From Archegozetes longisetosus (taxonomy: Eukaryota; Arthropoda; Arachnida; Sarcoptiformes; Trhypochthoniidae): 64,000 nucleotides of DNA. The stretch is taken from assembly GCA_018873245.2 (NCBI GenBank), contig JAEMBT020000002.1, positions 62,001-126,000 on the forward strand, in the 5' to 3' direction. The position numbers and the translations under genes were made by a program. Positions 34,710 to 47,355 of the stretch are shown piece after piece; positions within the stretch are counted from its first letter, which is position 1; every line of letters begins with the position of its first letter. The notes below the pieces were generated by a model. The model was not told the origin of the DNA, made no database searches, and was given only the letters and a program-made list of their open reading frames with translations.

Positions 34710-36487
34710 ATGATGAGCAAAGATGAATGGTCCGAATCTCTGTTTTCTCCAATTTTGGAGTTTGATCGAAATAAACTAAACATTACTAGCACTGAAAAAC
34801 TTGAAAAAGTAATTATTTGTAAAGTCAAATATGAATTAATGAACTTTCGAACAAGTATTTTTCCAATTATAGAGTATGCAAATAATGAAGCATTTTATAA
34901 TATCGAAAATTCAAGTTTATGGCATTCAGAAGGTATTGCGAGAACAAATCAATTTCGGGATCAGTTCTAATCCACCAATTGCTTCAAGTCTTCAAATGGA
35001 AAACACTTTAGTGCCACCGAAATGGGATTGCGTTAAAAGCGGAACTTATTTAGCATTGCATTTTGACGATTCCAAAAATGTTAGACTACTGTTAGCCAAA
35101 TTCAATCATAAACACCATGATCAGTTTTTTATTAAAAATTATACAATAGATCAAACAGTTCGCGACGAGCACTCAACTTTCGACTATTTGGCCAAATCCA
35201 TAGATAATTTTGTAAGTCAACTGAATATTTGTGGCAATCCAATACCTCTTGGTTTTACGTTGCCATTTCCTATGGAAATGCGTGCCATTAATTCTGGTTT
35301 TATAAAGACTGTCACTAAACAGAAGGACTATAACAATATGATTGGAAAGGACGCCGCATTTCTTTTGCAAACAGCTATTAATAAACGAAAAGTAAGTTAA
35401 AAAACCAAAAGTGCAGTCAATTGACTGTATATGATTCAGGTCTCATAATAATTACCATTAAAGTTAGACTTTAACCAAATTTTGATGAATCATCATAATT
35501 ATCTCAAATTTACGGTAATTTTACAGAATTTGAATGTTCAAGTAAAAGCAATAATAAATGACACGACAGGAATACTAGTGAGAGGCGCGTATCTTCACCC
35601 AAATTGTTCTATAGCTTTAGGGTTAGGTTCAGGCCTAAACGCTTCTTATTTAGAATCAATCGATAGGATCGAAAAACACAGAGATAGACTAGACCGAGAT
35701 GCATGTATAAAATCTTGTCCAATCGATATCGAGTTGGGAGCTTTTGGCGACAATGGGTTAATTAATTTTATCAGAACTGATTATGATATTGAAGTTGATC
35801 GCGAAACGGCTAATTGTGGACAATTCACTTTTGACAAATACATTGGAGAAAAATATATTGGAGAACTAATTAGGAAAGTACTGATTAAATTCATTAATGA
35901 GAAAATACTGTTTGACGGAATCCTTAGCAGTGAACTCAATAGTTTGGGGGCATTTTCCGCAACTCACTTATCGACTGTTGAAGAGTGAGATACAAACGAA
36001 TGATAATTGTCTGAAAACATTCTAAAATATTATTCATTTTGTAAGCTCTAGTGAACGACTAAATGCGGAAAAAATAGTTGAAATTTTTGAAAGACTTGGC
36101 TATAAAAAAGAGCAAATAAGTAACTCAGACATCTCTATTATAAAATACATTTGTGCTGTTATTACAATTAGAGCAGCAGTGCTCATAGCTAGTTGTAAGT
36201 GAAATTCTTAACTGAGTTCTTTCTCAAACAATGTCTTAAATTTATCGGTCATACTATATTGATTTATTTACTCACCTAAAAGGTCTATCAGTTTTGACTG
36301 AAAGAATCGAATCAAATCAACACTATGTAGTTCTGGTTCTGTCATAGAAAGTCATCCAAAACTAAATCAAATCATTGCTGACATTACTCGTCGATTCGCA
36401 TCAAATAAAAGTATCAGTTTTGAACTAATCAAAGATGGACCTCTTATAGGATCTGCTATTGCAGCAGCGATTGCACAAAATCAGTAA
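34710..36487 (+). CDS. Hexokinase-like protein with lost phosphate-binding loop; frameshift near the end
   Basis: Exons 34710-34808, 34873-35391, 35527-35984, 36052-36194 and 36283-36487, phases 0, 0, 2+1, 1+2. Family landmarks: PIPLGFTLPFP, the TK pair in VTKQKD, IINDTTGILV with the catalytic Asp (about residue 218), GSGLNASYLE, IELGAFGD and KYIGEKYIGELIRKVL. The ATP phosphate loop, normally LDLGGTNFR, is instead LHFDDSKNVR (residues 95-104), losing both glycines and the Asp. The Ser of GFTFSFP is Pro, and the C-terminal adenosine motif is altered (IKDGPLIGSAI for the usual EDGSGKGAA). These changes predict weak or no kinase activity with much of the sugar site kept. In exon 5 the frame from exon 4 stops at 36345-36347, while the conserved end (GSVIESHPKLNQI) lies in another frame, so one or two bases are missing or extra between about 36324 and 36335. 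Confidence 0.8.
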
Positions 36488-38086
36488 ATTGATAACTAAA
36501 CACGGTAGATATAACGCGTTATTTCTATCGCTCTTTTTATTTAATCTAAAAAGTGATTAAAAGTAACAGAAAGAAAACTTAGTTCCCTAAAACCATTAAT
36601 TTGACGGCTGTTTACCAAGTCCTTGTTGAAAAGCAAAAATTGATGCCAAAACTTTTTCATTTAATTTTTTCAAATATTATAAACTCTTAAATTATGAATA
36701 AAATTAGACAAAAACGAGTAAAGTTGATTTATAGTATATTTTCTTTTATAAACCAATGTTGTTTACGATAAGCAAGAATTGGTCGAACAAATATGGTCTC
36801 AGGTACCTTGATCAATTAGTGCCCAAATCAGTTTGATTTTATTTTTTACTTTTGGATAGAATGCTGCACATCAAACAGAATAACGAAAAACAGTCTGAAC
36901 AAAGCATCCGATAGTTAGATGAAGATTAGAATGTCACCAATTGATTCAACAGAAAATACATTAAATCAAAAATGACCTTAAAACATGTACACATGCTATT
37001 TGATGCGCAATTCAACTTGTTTTGGTACTAATCTAAAGTTAAATTGTATCCCAGTAAGTTGAAACAAAACTATTTATTATCATAACAATCATCATACAGA
37101 ACGTTTGATGTATTTACTGTCTTCTGCACGCTTTTGAGAGGTACAGATCTATGGAGGGCGAATAGGAGACATCAATTTCATTTAGATACTGAGTAAACGA
37201 TGCGAATCATTGATTGGCTCACTATCAAATTCTTATCAAAACTTTTATCGCCAAAGATACTAAAGTTTATAAATAGTGAGAACTGATTTGCATTTTTAAA
37301 CTTATTCGTTAACCTGTTGTTTTGAGAGAGCATCACTTTAGAGAACAAACTTCTGAATCGTTTTTGTGACAATCATCAGATAGGAACTTGAAATCTAAAA
37401 ATGTCAATTAAGTAATCAATTATCTCCTTTAGCAATTGAAATAGACTTAAGCCCTTTTGTTATGAAAATCTGTCAAAAGCGTACAGAGCAGCGACACAGG
37501 TAAAGCTTCATTTCAATTCCAATTTCACTTCAAACAAAAACTCGTGATTTAAGTATTAATTTGAACCTAAAATCAAATCTGATTAAAACAAAAATAAATA
37601 AACTAAATAAATATGCTTAACCAAAATGACTGCGCAAGATTAACAACTAATTGGTTTGTTTAGCATAATTTTAGTGTTAAAAATGACAGCATCAATGAAG
37701 ACAGTAACTTTTGATCTGAAACCAAAAATTGAAAGCTTAATCGCTATGCCCAAGTGAAACACTATTTCAGATCAAAATATTAGCGTTTCTCACTAGATAA
37801 GAAAAAAATCTCGGGTCTCACTATAAATATTGTTCAATACAATAACTATTACAAAACATGACATAGTTTTGACGTGATTTTCTCAAAATTATAAATATAT
37901 CTCGAAATGTTTGTTTTGCTTGATTTAAAAACAATATCCTAATAAATGCCAACATTTTGATAAAATTTGTTTTTCAATGATATGAGTTGCAATTTATACA
38001 ATACTATAAATTGAATTGACTTGCAATCTATAACAGCAATAAATTTTTGAATACAAACTGTTTGAGAAACATTAATAATAAATTAA
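36488..38086. other. Convergent intergenic region
   Basis: AT-rich spacer where the hexokinase-like gene (+) and SLC35G copy 2 (-) end facing each other. A 64-codon minus frame at 37178-37372 has no recognisable feature. Nothing else seen. Confidence 0.45.
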
Positions 38087-41000
38087 TCAAATGGTGAGAA
38101 AATAACATTTAGACTTAATTCTTGAGTGTTCAGGTAGTGATAGAACCCACTTTCTAACACTTGTTATTATAATACAAGCAGTGACCAAAAAGGCACCCGT
38201 TATTGACCAGACATCAGGAATATCGTTGAATAACCACAACTGCCAGACAAAAGCCAGAGCAATATCAGTGGCAGCTCTGACCACAGAGACTGGTCCGGCT
38301 TGTTCTAACTGTAGTGAACGCGTTAATAGTATTTGACCGCAAAATGAGAATAGTCCCAGTAATATAATTAACGACCATTCGAATAGAGTCTTAGGTATTG
38401 AGAAACCATCTAGTAGTGTTGTTATAATAATTGTTTCGACAATTGCCACCCAACCAAAGTTGAACATTATTATTGAGTGATGAGCGCCTGAGCAATTGTA
38501 TTATTAGTTCAGTTTTGTTCAATTGATTCAGAATCAAGTCGAATTAAAAGTGAATACCTTTTGCTTTTCTAATGAATATGAAGACCGAAGAGGCGAACAC
38601 AGTTGAGGCCAAAGCAGACAAGACGCCGTAAATGTGATGTAGCTTTTGGGTTGCGGCTAAATCTTGTTTAGTACTATCAGAAAGTAATGTCATATTAAGC
38701 AGCACCGAAGAAGTGCTTGAGTTGACGAATTGAGAATTTATGTTAATATCTCCGTCTGAACCGAATATTATCGGAAGTTTTGTAGTGAGTGCTAAACCTA
38801 TCATTGTTAGCATCACAGTGATCGTTTGAAATAATCCACATGGTTCCTAATCAGATATTCAATTAGTCAGTTTCTTGGAGAATCATCTATACAAATACTG
38901 GTCAATATTAATATTTCATTTAGAAATGACTCACTTTCAGGAAAATTCTTGCGAAAATAGAAACAAATACTGGTACTGAGAATATAATAACAGACGCGTC
39001 TGCGATCGGTAAATAACGAAAAGCACAGAATCGCAGAAAGAGTGAAGTGGCGCCAGCCAGACCTCTCATTATCAGAAAATGACGCAGTTCTTTGGGCCCG
39101 AACGGATTACTACCATTGCTTATGACAAGTGGCAGAGTTAGTACTAATATTCCAATAAATCGAAATACAGCCAATTCTCCCGGATGTATGTTCTGTTTAA
39201 ACAGTCAGTTATAATCATTATTTTATTATGTGGCTTATAAGTTAGACTAGACAATTCAAAATTGAAACATTAACTAAAATCACAGCAATCATATTTGTTC
39301 AATAAATAGTATCAACTTATAGCTAATCACATTAAATTGATTTACTCTAAGTTTCGCTCAATCCTATTTGAAAATGTAGATAAAATAGATTTAATTCAGC
39401 TATTTAAAATAGTAGAAGTTATCCAATTGCCAAAAAACTTGCATTCAATTTAATATATATGATTTATTAGTAAAATATCTGGTCATTTATTGGCTTCTCA
39501 AACATGCCTTTAATTATCAGGTATTTTTGAATCTGAAAACTGATTCAAGTTACGTTACTCATTCATGTTACTCTTGTAAGAAATGCAACAAAAGCTCTTT
39601 TTTAAAATAAGATAACTCAATATGAAAAGTCAATTTTTTATAAACTTAATGTCCATATGTTTGTATTTGTCTGAAATCTCGAAAGAAGCTCGATTCGCGG
39701 TAATCGAATGAACGAAGAGTAGTACCGTTAGAACTAGCACTACCTGTAGAGGTCGATAGGCTATTTTGGTTGCCGAAAAGTGGCCAAATATTCCATAATT
39801 GAATATTTTTTGTTCGTTAGGACGGTTTTAGTTACTAGTTTTTGGTAAAAGCAGCAAAATCACAATCAGGAATATATCCTTCGTTTGAGGATTTGATTGA
39901 AGGAAATTCAATATTTTTCCAAGTAACTTTGAAGGAAATGACATCCGTTTTAAATAATGTTTAGTTGCGTTTTTATCATTTTAGTAAAGTATATTAAGCG
40001 AACGGTTGTTAATATTACAACTGCAAAGCAAAACAGAAAGCATTGAAAATTCATTTTTAAAAGGCGATTATCATCAAAATTACAACATTGATTGTAACAA
40101 GTACAAAAACTACCAAGTAAATAACGATCAAATATGACTCGGCATCAAAATTATATTTCGATTCAACAGAATCAATGCTGAGATTACCGAATCTGAAGAC
40201 TAATAGTAACCGAAATATCTGTCAGATCGTAATATTCGTTAGCATAGCTTTGAAAATTTCGAAAGCAAATTGAAATGCTGAAAAACGATTCCTAGACTTC
40301 AATTGTTAGATCAATATTCGAATAAAATGTTAAAATAGATTACGCTTTGAGTAATCGATAGTTAGAATAGTTATTCCTAATGCTTGCGTGTTATCTCATT
40401 TGACGGTAAATGAAGCCAAAGCTTTGATCACTTGGAGGAGCAACAAAAGTACTTGCATTGAGGCAAACTGAAGAAAGCTATAATTAACTATCAAATAATT
40501 AAAACAAATAGATGTCATTTTAATGTTAAATTTATACTAAACTTAGCGTCAAATTTATATTGTATTTTGCTTTAAAACAGATTCTGACACTAATGGGAAC
40601 AGAAAGTAAACAACTCAGTTCAAGTACTTATTAAACCAGTAAACCTTTAATTTAGATCAATTGAGAGAAAAATGTCTATTACTTTCGTGGCTTCGTATAA
40701 AGGGTAATGCAATCGTTTAATAACTATTGAGCGAACCGAAATAGTTGGAATGTTTGAGTCTGCACATTTTTCCCAAAACAAGTCGATAAATGACATGCTT
40801 ACAGATTATTAAACTATAACTACAATTGAACTCGACAGTTCAATGACGGAGATATAGAATATTAAAAGTAAAAAAATGATTATTGCACTAAGTTCAGTGA
40901 CAATTGCTCTCTAGAATAAGAAAATAATTGGTTAACATAATTCAATTGAATTGAATGACGCGCTCTTAATATTAAATGCAACAATGAGTTAAGCTTTCCA

Positions 41001-42714
41001 TTTGATCGGTCAATTTCTATCTAATAAATTGATAAATAATCAAAAAATGATTGAGATGAAAACAATAGCTTCGAGCAAGCATTATTAGACTTTAACTGAT
41101 AGTGACGAAAATCTTAACTAAAATGAGACTCGGAAAACTTCAGTTTCGGAAAATATTCAAGTTTGAGACAAGACAAACGAATTGTTCAAATTTTTGCTCT
41201 AGATAACTGGATCTCAATTTTGGTGCCCTTTTAATGTGACAATAATTGAAATGGTGTTAAGAAAACACTCGAAACTAGGCCAAATATTAGCATATTAAAA
41301 GTGAACTTGAAACAAATGCCATATCAATTTAAGTACATAATTATCATTATAACGGGTAAATGAAACAACAAAAATCACAAATATTTCAGTTACAATTGGA
41401 GTAACAAATATTTTGTTTCATTCAAATAGAACAAACATTTGTGAAGTAAAAATTGAATGCGTTCACACAATTACTCTAGAATTTGCCGAATATTAATCTA
41501 TGCTAATTTCAATGCTATTATTAAAATTCGTCAATCATTTTATAGAACATTTTACAATAGGCTATACGTATATTGAATTGCTTTTGGATAATTATGTATT
41601 TGAACTGAACACATGTTTATGCTAAATGTGCATCAGACTAACTTTATTTGTATTTTTATTAATTAGATCGGCAACTATTATGCATTGAATCAATTAGAAA
41701 TTTAGCGAAAAAAATTGATTTACTACAGCTGCTATCCACCTGGATTAACACAGTTTTTTTTTCAAAAATATAATCTTATAGTCCGTCCGAACAGCATTAA
41801 TTGAGTAAAAACAAAAAACTTACAAAATAATCACTTAAACCGCAATTAAACAAAAATAAACTTAAAAATAAATGTTAATCAAAATCAAATCAAATACTAA
41901 TATAAATGAATCATTATGACTATAAAAATGAATTATCTGGTCTATTATTTGTTAAAAGCGAATCACTTTAAACTAAATTTTCCTAATGAAGGCAGTAGTG
42001 AAATGTGGTAAATAACTGTAAATTTGGTTTTATAGTTTGAGGATAAGCTTAAAATAAACTGTTTTACAAATGACCAAAACCTAATGAGAGTACGCAAACA
42101 GCTTAAAATAGCTGAGGAGACCTTCATTTCTAAGCACGTTTATTGTAACCAGCATTTAATTCAGTTTTATTGCTATCTGTTAACTAATCATTTATTTAAT
42201 TGAATCAGGTCTCATATGTGAACCAATTATTGACGATTTTATGTGAAAACTAAATAAACTTATCATATGTTTAAGAATAACTAACCTACAGATTGGTTCA
42301 CAATTTTGATAAAAAACCTTAAAACTGTATTTTTGAAAAATATTGCGTTTGAAAGAATAAAACAATTCTTACGTCTAAGTATTTAACGATAACAGAACAT
42401 AACGAGAAAAAGACTGAAGAAAGCGATGAATATATGATTCCTTTATATAGTCTCCAATTGAATGCAATTTCATTTTCATCAATGAGTTCATCGCAAATGT
42501 CTGTTTCGTGCAGCCGTTCGGTTTCGCTATTATTAAATCCGAAGTCATCGCCACTGCTTTCATGTCTCTCTCTATTCATTATTAGCTGTAATTGTGAGAC
42601 ATCTTTACCAGAATTGGGATCAACTAATGGAGAGTTAAGGATAGTTCCCATCGAGTGAGAAGTGGACCACTTGCTGACCTGGCGATCCCTTTCATTATTG
42701 ACGTGTTTATACAT
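38087..42714 (-). CDS. SLC35G-type EamA/DMT transporter (copy 2)
   Basis: Four exons on the minus strand: 42714-42373, 39192-38935, 38846-38558 and 38487-38087. Phases agree (0, 0, 1+2), giving 429 residues. It starts with a polar cytoplasmic tail (MYKHVNNERD), then WRLYKGIIYSSLSSVFFSLC, IHPGELAVFRFIG, MRGLAGATSLFLRFCAFRYL, EPCGLFQTITVMLTMIGLAL, a second EamA half (FNFGWVAIVETIIIT) and a polar end. It is clearly a paralogue of the gene at 32321-34180 and, unlike it, has an unbroken frame. Intron 1 is 3.2 kb, by far the longest in the window. Intron positions are not shared with copy 1. The substrate is unknown; SLC35G members are presumed metabolite carriers. Confidence 0.9.
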
Positions 42715-43536
42715 TTGTTCAGTTATTAATACTTAAATGAATTACTTGACACTTGACTTCGCACCATCTCGAAAATTATCATTAAATTATTTGTTGATCG
42801 AGTCAGTTTTTAATAAGACTCAATTCAATAGAAAGTGGATTATTTCGTAAAATGAATAGATTTTTGTTTTGCGTTAAAATCGTGCTGAACATGCTTGAAA
42901 GAGACCACTCAACTTACAAATTGTCAAATTCACTTTTCATTTCATTAAAGAACAAGTTTTATAGAGCTGTATGAGTTCTATTCAAAGCTTCATTAAAAAA
43001 TGTATGACTTTTCAAAATTGAAACAAAAGTAGTTAAAACATTCAAATAATATGGACTTCAATGTCTACTATTATCTGTTGTTTAACAACAGATTAAATAG
43101 CTTGAAAGGACCCAAAATTGACTTAATAGATAAACATCGATATGATGTCAACTTTAAGACATATGATTGGGCACTACATAAAAGACATGCACAACACAAC
43201 ATGAACTCCCCTTTGCTAACCTCCAGTGCCAAACCAATAGCAATGAATTCTCGCTCACACAATACGCACTTGAATGATTCTGCGGAAATTGCTTAGACTT
43301 GTGCTCAGTAATTATGATCGAAATTAACGAACTAATCTAGAGCTTATATAAATTTAAAACATAATTTACGTACAAGATAGCGATTATATAAAAATTGGCA
43401 TTTATATAAACACTGTTATGCTACACACTATAAGTACAAGTTTGAAAAATAGAAACTCTAATCGTAAAAGTAAATGCAATTGTATCAAATTTAGAAAAAT
43501 AAAATTAACTAATTGTCTAAGTTTCATTAGTTTGAT
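42715..43536. other. Spacer between SLC35G copy 2 and the thiolase gene
   Basis: AT-rich, both neighbours on the minus strand; holds the upstream region of copy 2 and the thiolase 3' UTR. Short overlapping frames at 43051-43296 and 43071-43262 on opposite strands have no recognisable domain. Confidence 0.45.
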
Positions 43537-45433
43537 TCATTGCATATTTTCAATGATCATCGCATGTCCCAATCCTCCTCCAGCACAGGCCGAAATCAGA
43601 GCCAATTTCTTGTTAGAATGGATCAATCGATTCGTAGCCATATTAACGAGTCGAGAACCTGTTGCTCCAAATGGATGTCCCAAAGAGACGGAACCACCCC
43701 ATGTGTTCAATTTGTCGATTGGTATTAAACCAATACTATTCGAACCAATTTTATTTTCACAATAGCTATTACAGTCCATAGCTTTCAAATTGGCCAGTAC
43801 TTGACCAGAAAAGGCCTCATGATATTCAAAAACATCGATATCATTAATAGTCAGCTTATTCTTCTTCAACAATAGAGTGGTCGCGTGTGCTGGACCAAGA
43901 AGTAAGTGTTCTGACGGATCTATAGCAACATAACAATAGTCTTTGACGACTGCTTTTGGCTTCAGACCCAATTGTTTAGCTTTGGATTCAGACATGAGTA
44001 AAGTTGCAGACGCGCCGTCTGTAAAGAATGAAGAGTTGGCAGCAGTCGCAGAACCGGTCTTTGTAAAGGCAGGCTTTAGTTTAGAGACTGACTCCATGGT
44101 TGAAACACGAATACCATTGTCTTTGTCAACCAAACTAATAGGCAATTAATTAAATTAGTTGGTATCTGCATCATTTTTGAATCAATCCAATAGCACCGTA
44201 ACTGCAGTCTTACCCAACGTTGGGAACAAAGATCGGCGAAACATCAGAGAGAAGGTTTTCCTTTTGGGCCTTATCTGCTAATGAATGCGATCTGAGGGCA
44301 AACATGTCTTGTTCTTCACGAGAAACATTGAATGTTTTGGTGAGGCGATCGCACGACTCGCCCATTGTTTCATTAGTCGTGAACTCTGCGATCGCCATCG
44401 ACTCAAAACCAAATATCATTGACGGACGAAGTTTTAGAAGCATTCCTTTAATGAGAAATAATTTACAAGTTGGCTAAGAAAGCAAACTGACTCAATTTGA
44501 GTTATATCTAAAAGTAAATACAGAGACAGACACTTCTTGTTGAGAAAAAAGTATAATTAAATAGACAGCAGATTAATATAGTCCTAAACCACGTGACTGT
44601 TTTGGCACAACTTATCGATAGCACTTCATTAGTCGAGTTTGAGCGTTTGAGGAGCAGGAGTTTGACAAGAAATTATCCAGTGTTTAAAAATAACAAAGTT
44701 TAACGCATTCTAAAGCCTAACAAAACCTTACTTTAACCTTTGATTAACTAACGAGAGCGAGACCCGCAGTGATGAGGGCCTGGTGAGGCACTTTAAGTCA
44801 GGACAAGTTTAACAGAGCCTAAACAACGGTTCAGATTTAGATCCGAAAAGAGAAATTCTTTCGATCGAAACATAAACGAAAATTTGATTCATATGTAATT
44901 GAAACCTAGTTTTTGTGAACTTGTTTTAGCCTTGTTCATATTCAACAACCACTTTCTGAACGATCGCGTCACACGAATCAGTGGATCGGAAAGAGTGTCA
45001 ACACCACCAGCGATCGCACAATCGATTTGGTGCGAAGCTATTAAATTGGCGGCGCTAGTGATGGCCTGGTTGGCTGAGATGCACGCCATCGTCACTGAGT
45101 GAGCACTGGTTTTGTAGACATCAAAACCTGCGGTTATGACTGCGTCTCGCGCTACGTTTTGGTTGTCCAACAATTGCATTGTTATACCTGTTGGACAAAC
45201 TTTGTTCTATTATTGAATTTATTATAAAAACAAACATAAGAGATGAATCGGAATGAAAAGTAGCTAAACTAACCCGCAGTCACATAATTGACTTCATTTT
45301 TACTAATATTAAGACTGTTAACAGTTGATATGAGGGCATGTCTTAACAGTTCATATCCTTTAATGTGATTGAAATCGGTGTTTGACCGAACAAATGGAGT
45401 CCGAAAACCAGTCATGATAAGAACACGATTCAT
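43537..45433 (-). CDS. HADHB: Trifunctional enzyme beta subunit-type 3-ketoacyl-CoA thiolase
   Basis: Four exons on the minus strand: 45433-45274, 45187-44906, 44445-44214 and 44134-43537, phases 1+2, 1+2, 2+1, for 423 residues. Active-site features are complete: nucleophile Cys89 in [11 protein letters not shown], the EYHEAFSG motif, His378 in [10 protein letters not shown] and Cys408 in [12 protein letters not shown]. Segment order and the long insert ([22 protein letters not shown]) follow HADHB rather than other thiolases. It cleaves 3-ketoacyl-CoA with CoA in the last step of beta-oxidation, normally in mitochondria with HADHA (family knowledge). The first ATG in the first coding exon ([14 protein letters not shown]) begins directly at the catalytic domain. 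The exon is preceded by an acceptor AG at 45494-45495, so a targeting peptide, if any, must lie in an upstream exon I could not find. Confidence 0.92.
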
Positions 45434-45985
45434 GTCTTGCTCGGCCTTCAGTTCAGTCTGTGTCTCAATTGTGAGATTAGTTTTTATAAATATCTGAAAT
45501 TTAAATTTATTCCAAAAATATAACTGAAATAATTTGAAATGAGTCAAATATTAATTGAAATACTTTGAACTTACATTTAAATTACTTAATCAACTGATCA
45601 GAAATTGTACCACTTTTTCAATGAGAGTAAACATTTATTACGCAATCATTTCGATTGACTGGTGTTTATGTTGACTCTCGTTGAGTATATTATAAACTTT
45701 GAATAAAATAATACCACTGTTTGTACTGTATTTGCGTTCAATATGATGCAAGTCGTGTTCCTTTTTCTACAGCAGTCAAAGTGTGAAAATTCATTAGAAA
45801 AAGTTATGCTTTGCTATCAATTTTCAGACCATATTTTATTTAAGTGTTACTGAATTTAGTTTGCAAACAAATAGTCTTCTATTGATTAACTAACTCTCTA
45901 ATCGGTTTAAAATGATTGTTTTTAAGACATTTTCAAATAACTTGAGTATTTGCGGAGATACGGTTAGGCTCGATTTTTCTATTTA

Positions 45986-46080
45986 GTGCCCAATATTTTG
46001 AAATTTATTGGTGTTTTTGGTATTTCTTGTAAGTAATTCACACAATTAAAGGTGTCCAACATGAATAAAAGACAACCTGG
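45986..46080. repeat. Dispersed repeat, copy A
   Basis: Shares an ordered set of blocks with 59690-59775: GTGCCCA..ATTTT..AAATTT, then TTTTTGGTATTT.TTG..AGTAATT and AATTAAAGGTGT. It is in the same orientation at roughly 75-80 percent identity by eye. Probably a remnant of a repeat family. Confidence 0.6.
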
Positions 46081-46968
46081 TCATCGCATATTGGGCTAGA
46101 TTAGGATGAGTTCGGTTTCAGTGGGGCTTCTGCCAATTTCTATACCAATACAATTAAGTACAGATACCAATAAAAAATGTTTGTTATATATTTTGACAAA
46201 GTACACAACTTTTCAATTTGATATACCGATCACTAAAGGTATTGTGGGAGAGCCTTTTCGCACGTTAAGTTGTCTTCTTAATGACTATACTTCTTGTGCC
46301 GATGGTTTGTGTCCTAAATTTGACTGCAGTAAAACAATACAAACTTTGATGTTTTGATGTTTACCATTTAAGTGCACACAAGGCTTGATAACTGCAGATG
46401 AAGCAAAGTTGTTCAACGTTAGGCAAGTAAATCGACTCAAAACTAAAATGTGATCGACTTATAAGGAAGCCCACATTGAGTGGGCCCCGAGCTTTGCGAC
46501 ATTCTGTGTGAGTATTTTTATCAGGTCAGTGTTTGGGTAACTTCTCTATTGAATTTCAATTCTTTAACTCATTTAATGACTGATATTTGCCGGTCTACAT
46601 AAGAAGCGGTTTCGATAATTTTATCTGCTATCGAGACGCAATAGTTGAACTAAATTAAATGAAATCAAACACAAATTTAAATAATGAAAAACATTTGCAA
46701 AGAAATATTTTCATTTAAATCAAAACATCCTAATCCTTACGTTGACCTTTAATTCTCTATTTCTAAATTAGTGTCCTGAGCACAAATTGAGTGAATCTAC
46801 CTGTAGTCTGGCTGGGCTCTCATTGCATTTGTGCGTACGACACCATTTTCTGACTGAACTAAGGTTAGCCTTTTATCTAACACTTGTATAATTTGCCTCA
46901 AAATTTGACAAAAATTATTCAGCTTTGCTCTGCATCAAAGTGCTGTTATTCTCATTTTAACTTTTTTC

Positions 46969-47355
46969 TTATAACTTTTGGCCCTTTTTAGTCTTAGCTG
47001 CGGTAGTGCTTCTTGTCGAGCGCTTCCAACAAGTCTTCCCCTTACAAACAAAGAGCAGGCACAAGCACTTTGACCCTACAGGCGAACTCTTAAACAGGTC
47101 CACGAAGGCACACATCGTTGACCAACTCAAGTTTGCGACTCTCGCTCCGAATTTAAAGCATTGCAGCAGCAAGAGCTCTCGACCTGTGAGCATGACAACT
47201 GAGAGTTGGCCTTGAGTGTCGTCCAGCGACCATCTATGTGGTTGGCGACGACACACTATAATGAGTCTACTTCCGGATGTGTTGAGATTGCCTACTTTTA
47301 TTTTCTTTGGAGATATTGACAAATTGACGAACAAATAAAACAACTCAATGAACAT
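46969..47355 (-). other. GC-richer patch with opposed open frames
   Basis: Between about 47010 and 47270 the base composition is near balanced, unlike its surroundings. A 128-codon minus-strand frame (Cys- and basic-rich, ending KTKKGQKL) overlaps a 69-codon plus-strand frame (47006-47215). Neither matches a family I recognise and no splice partners are evident. It could be a small unknown gene, a processed fragment or foreign sequence. Confidence 0.3.
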
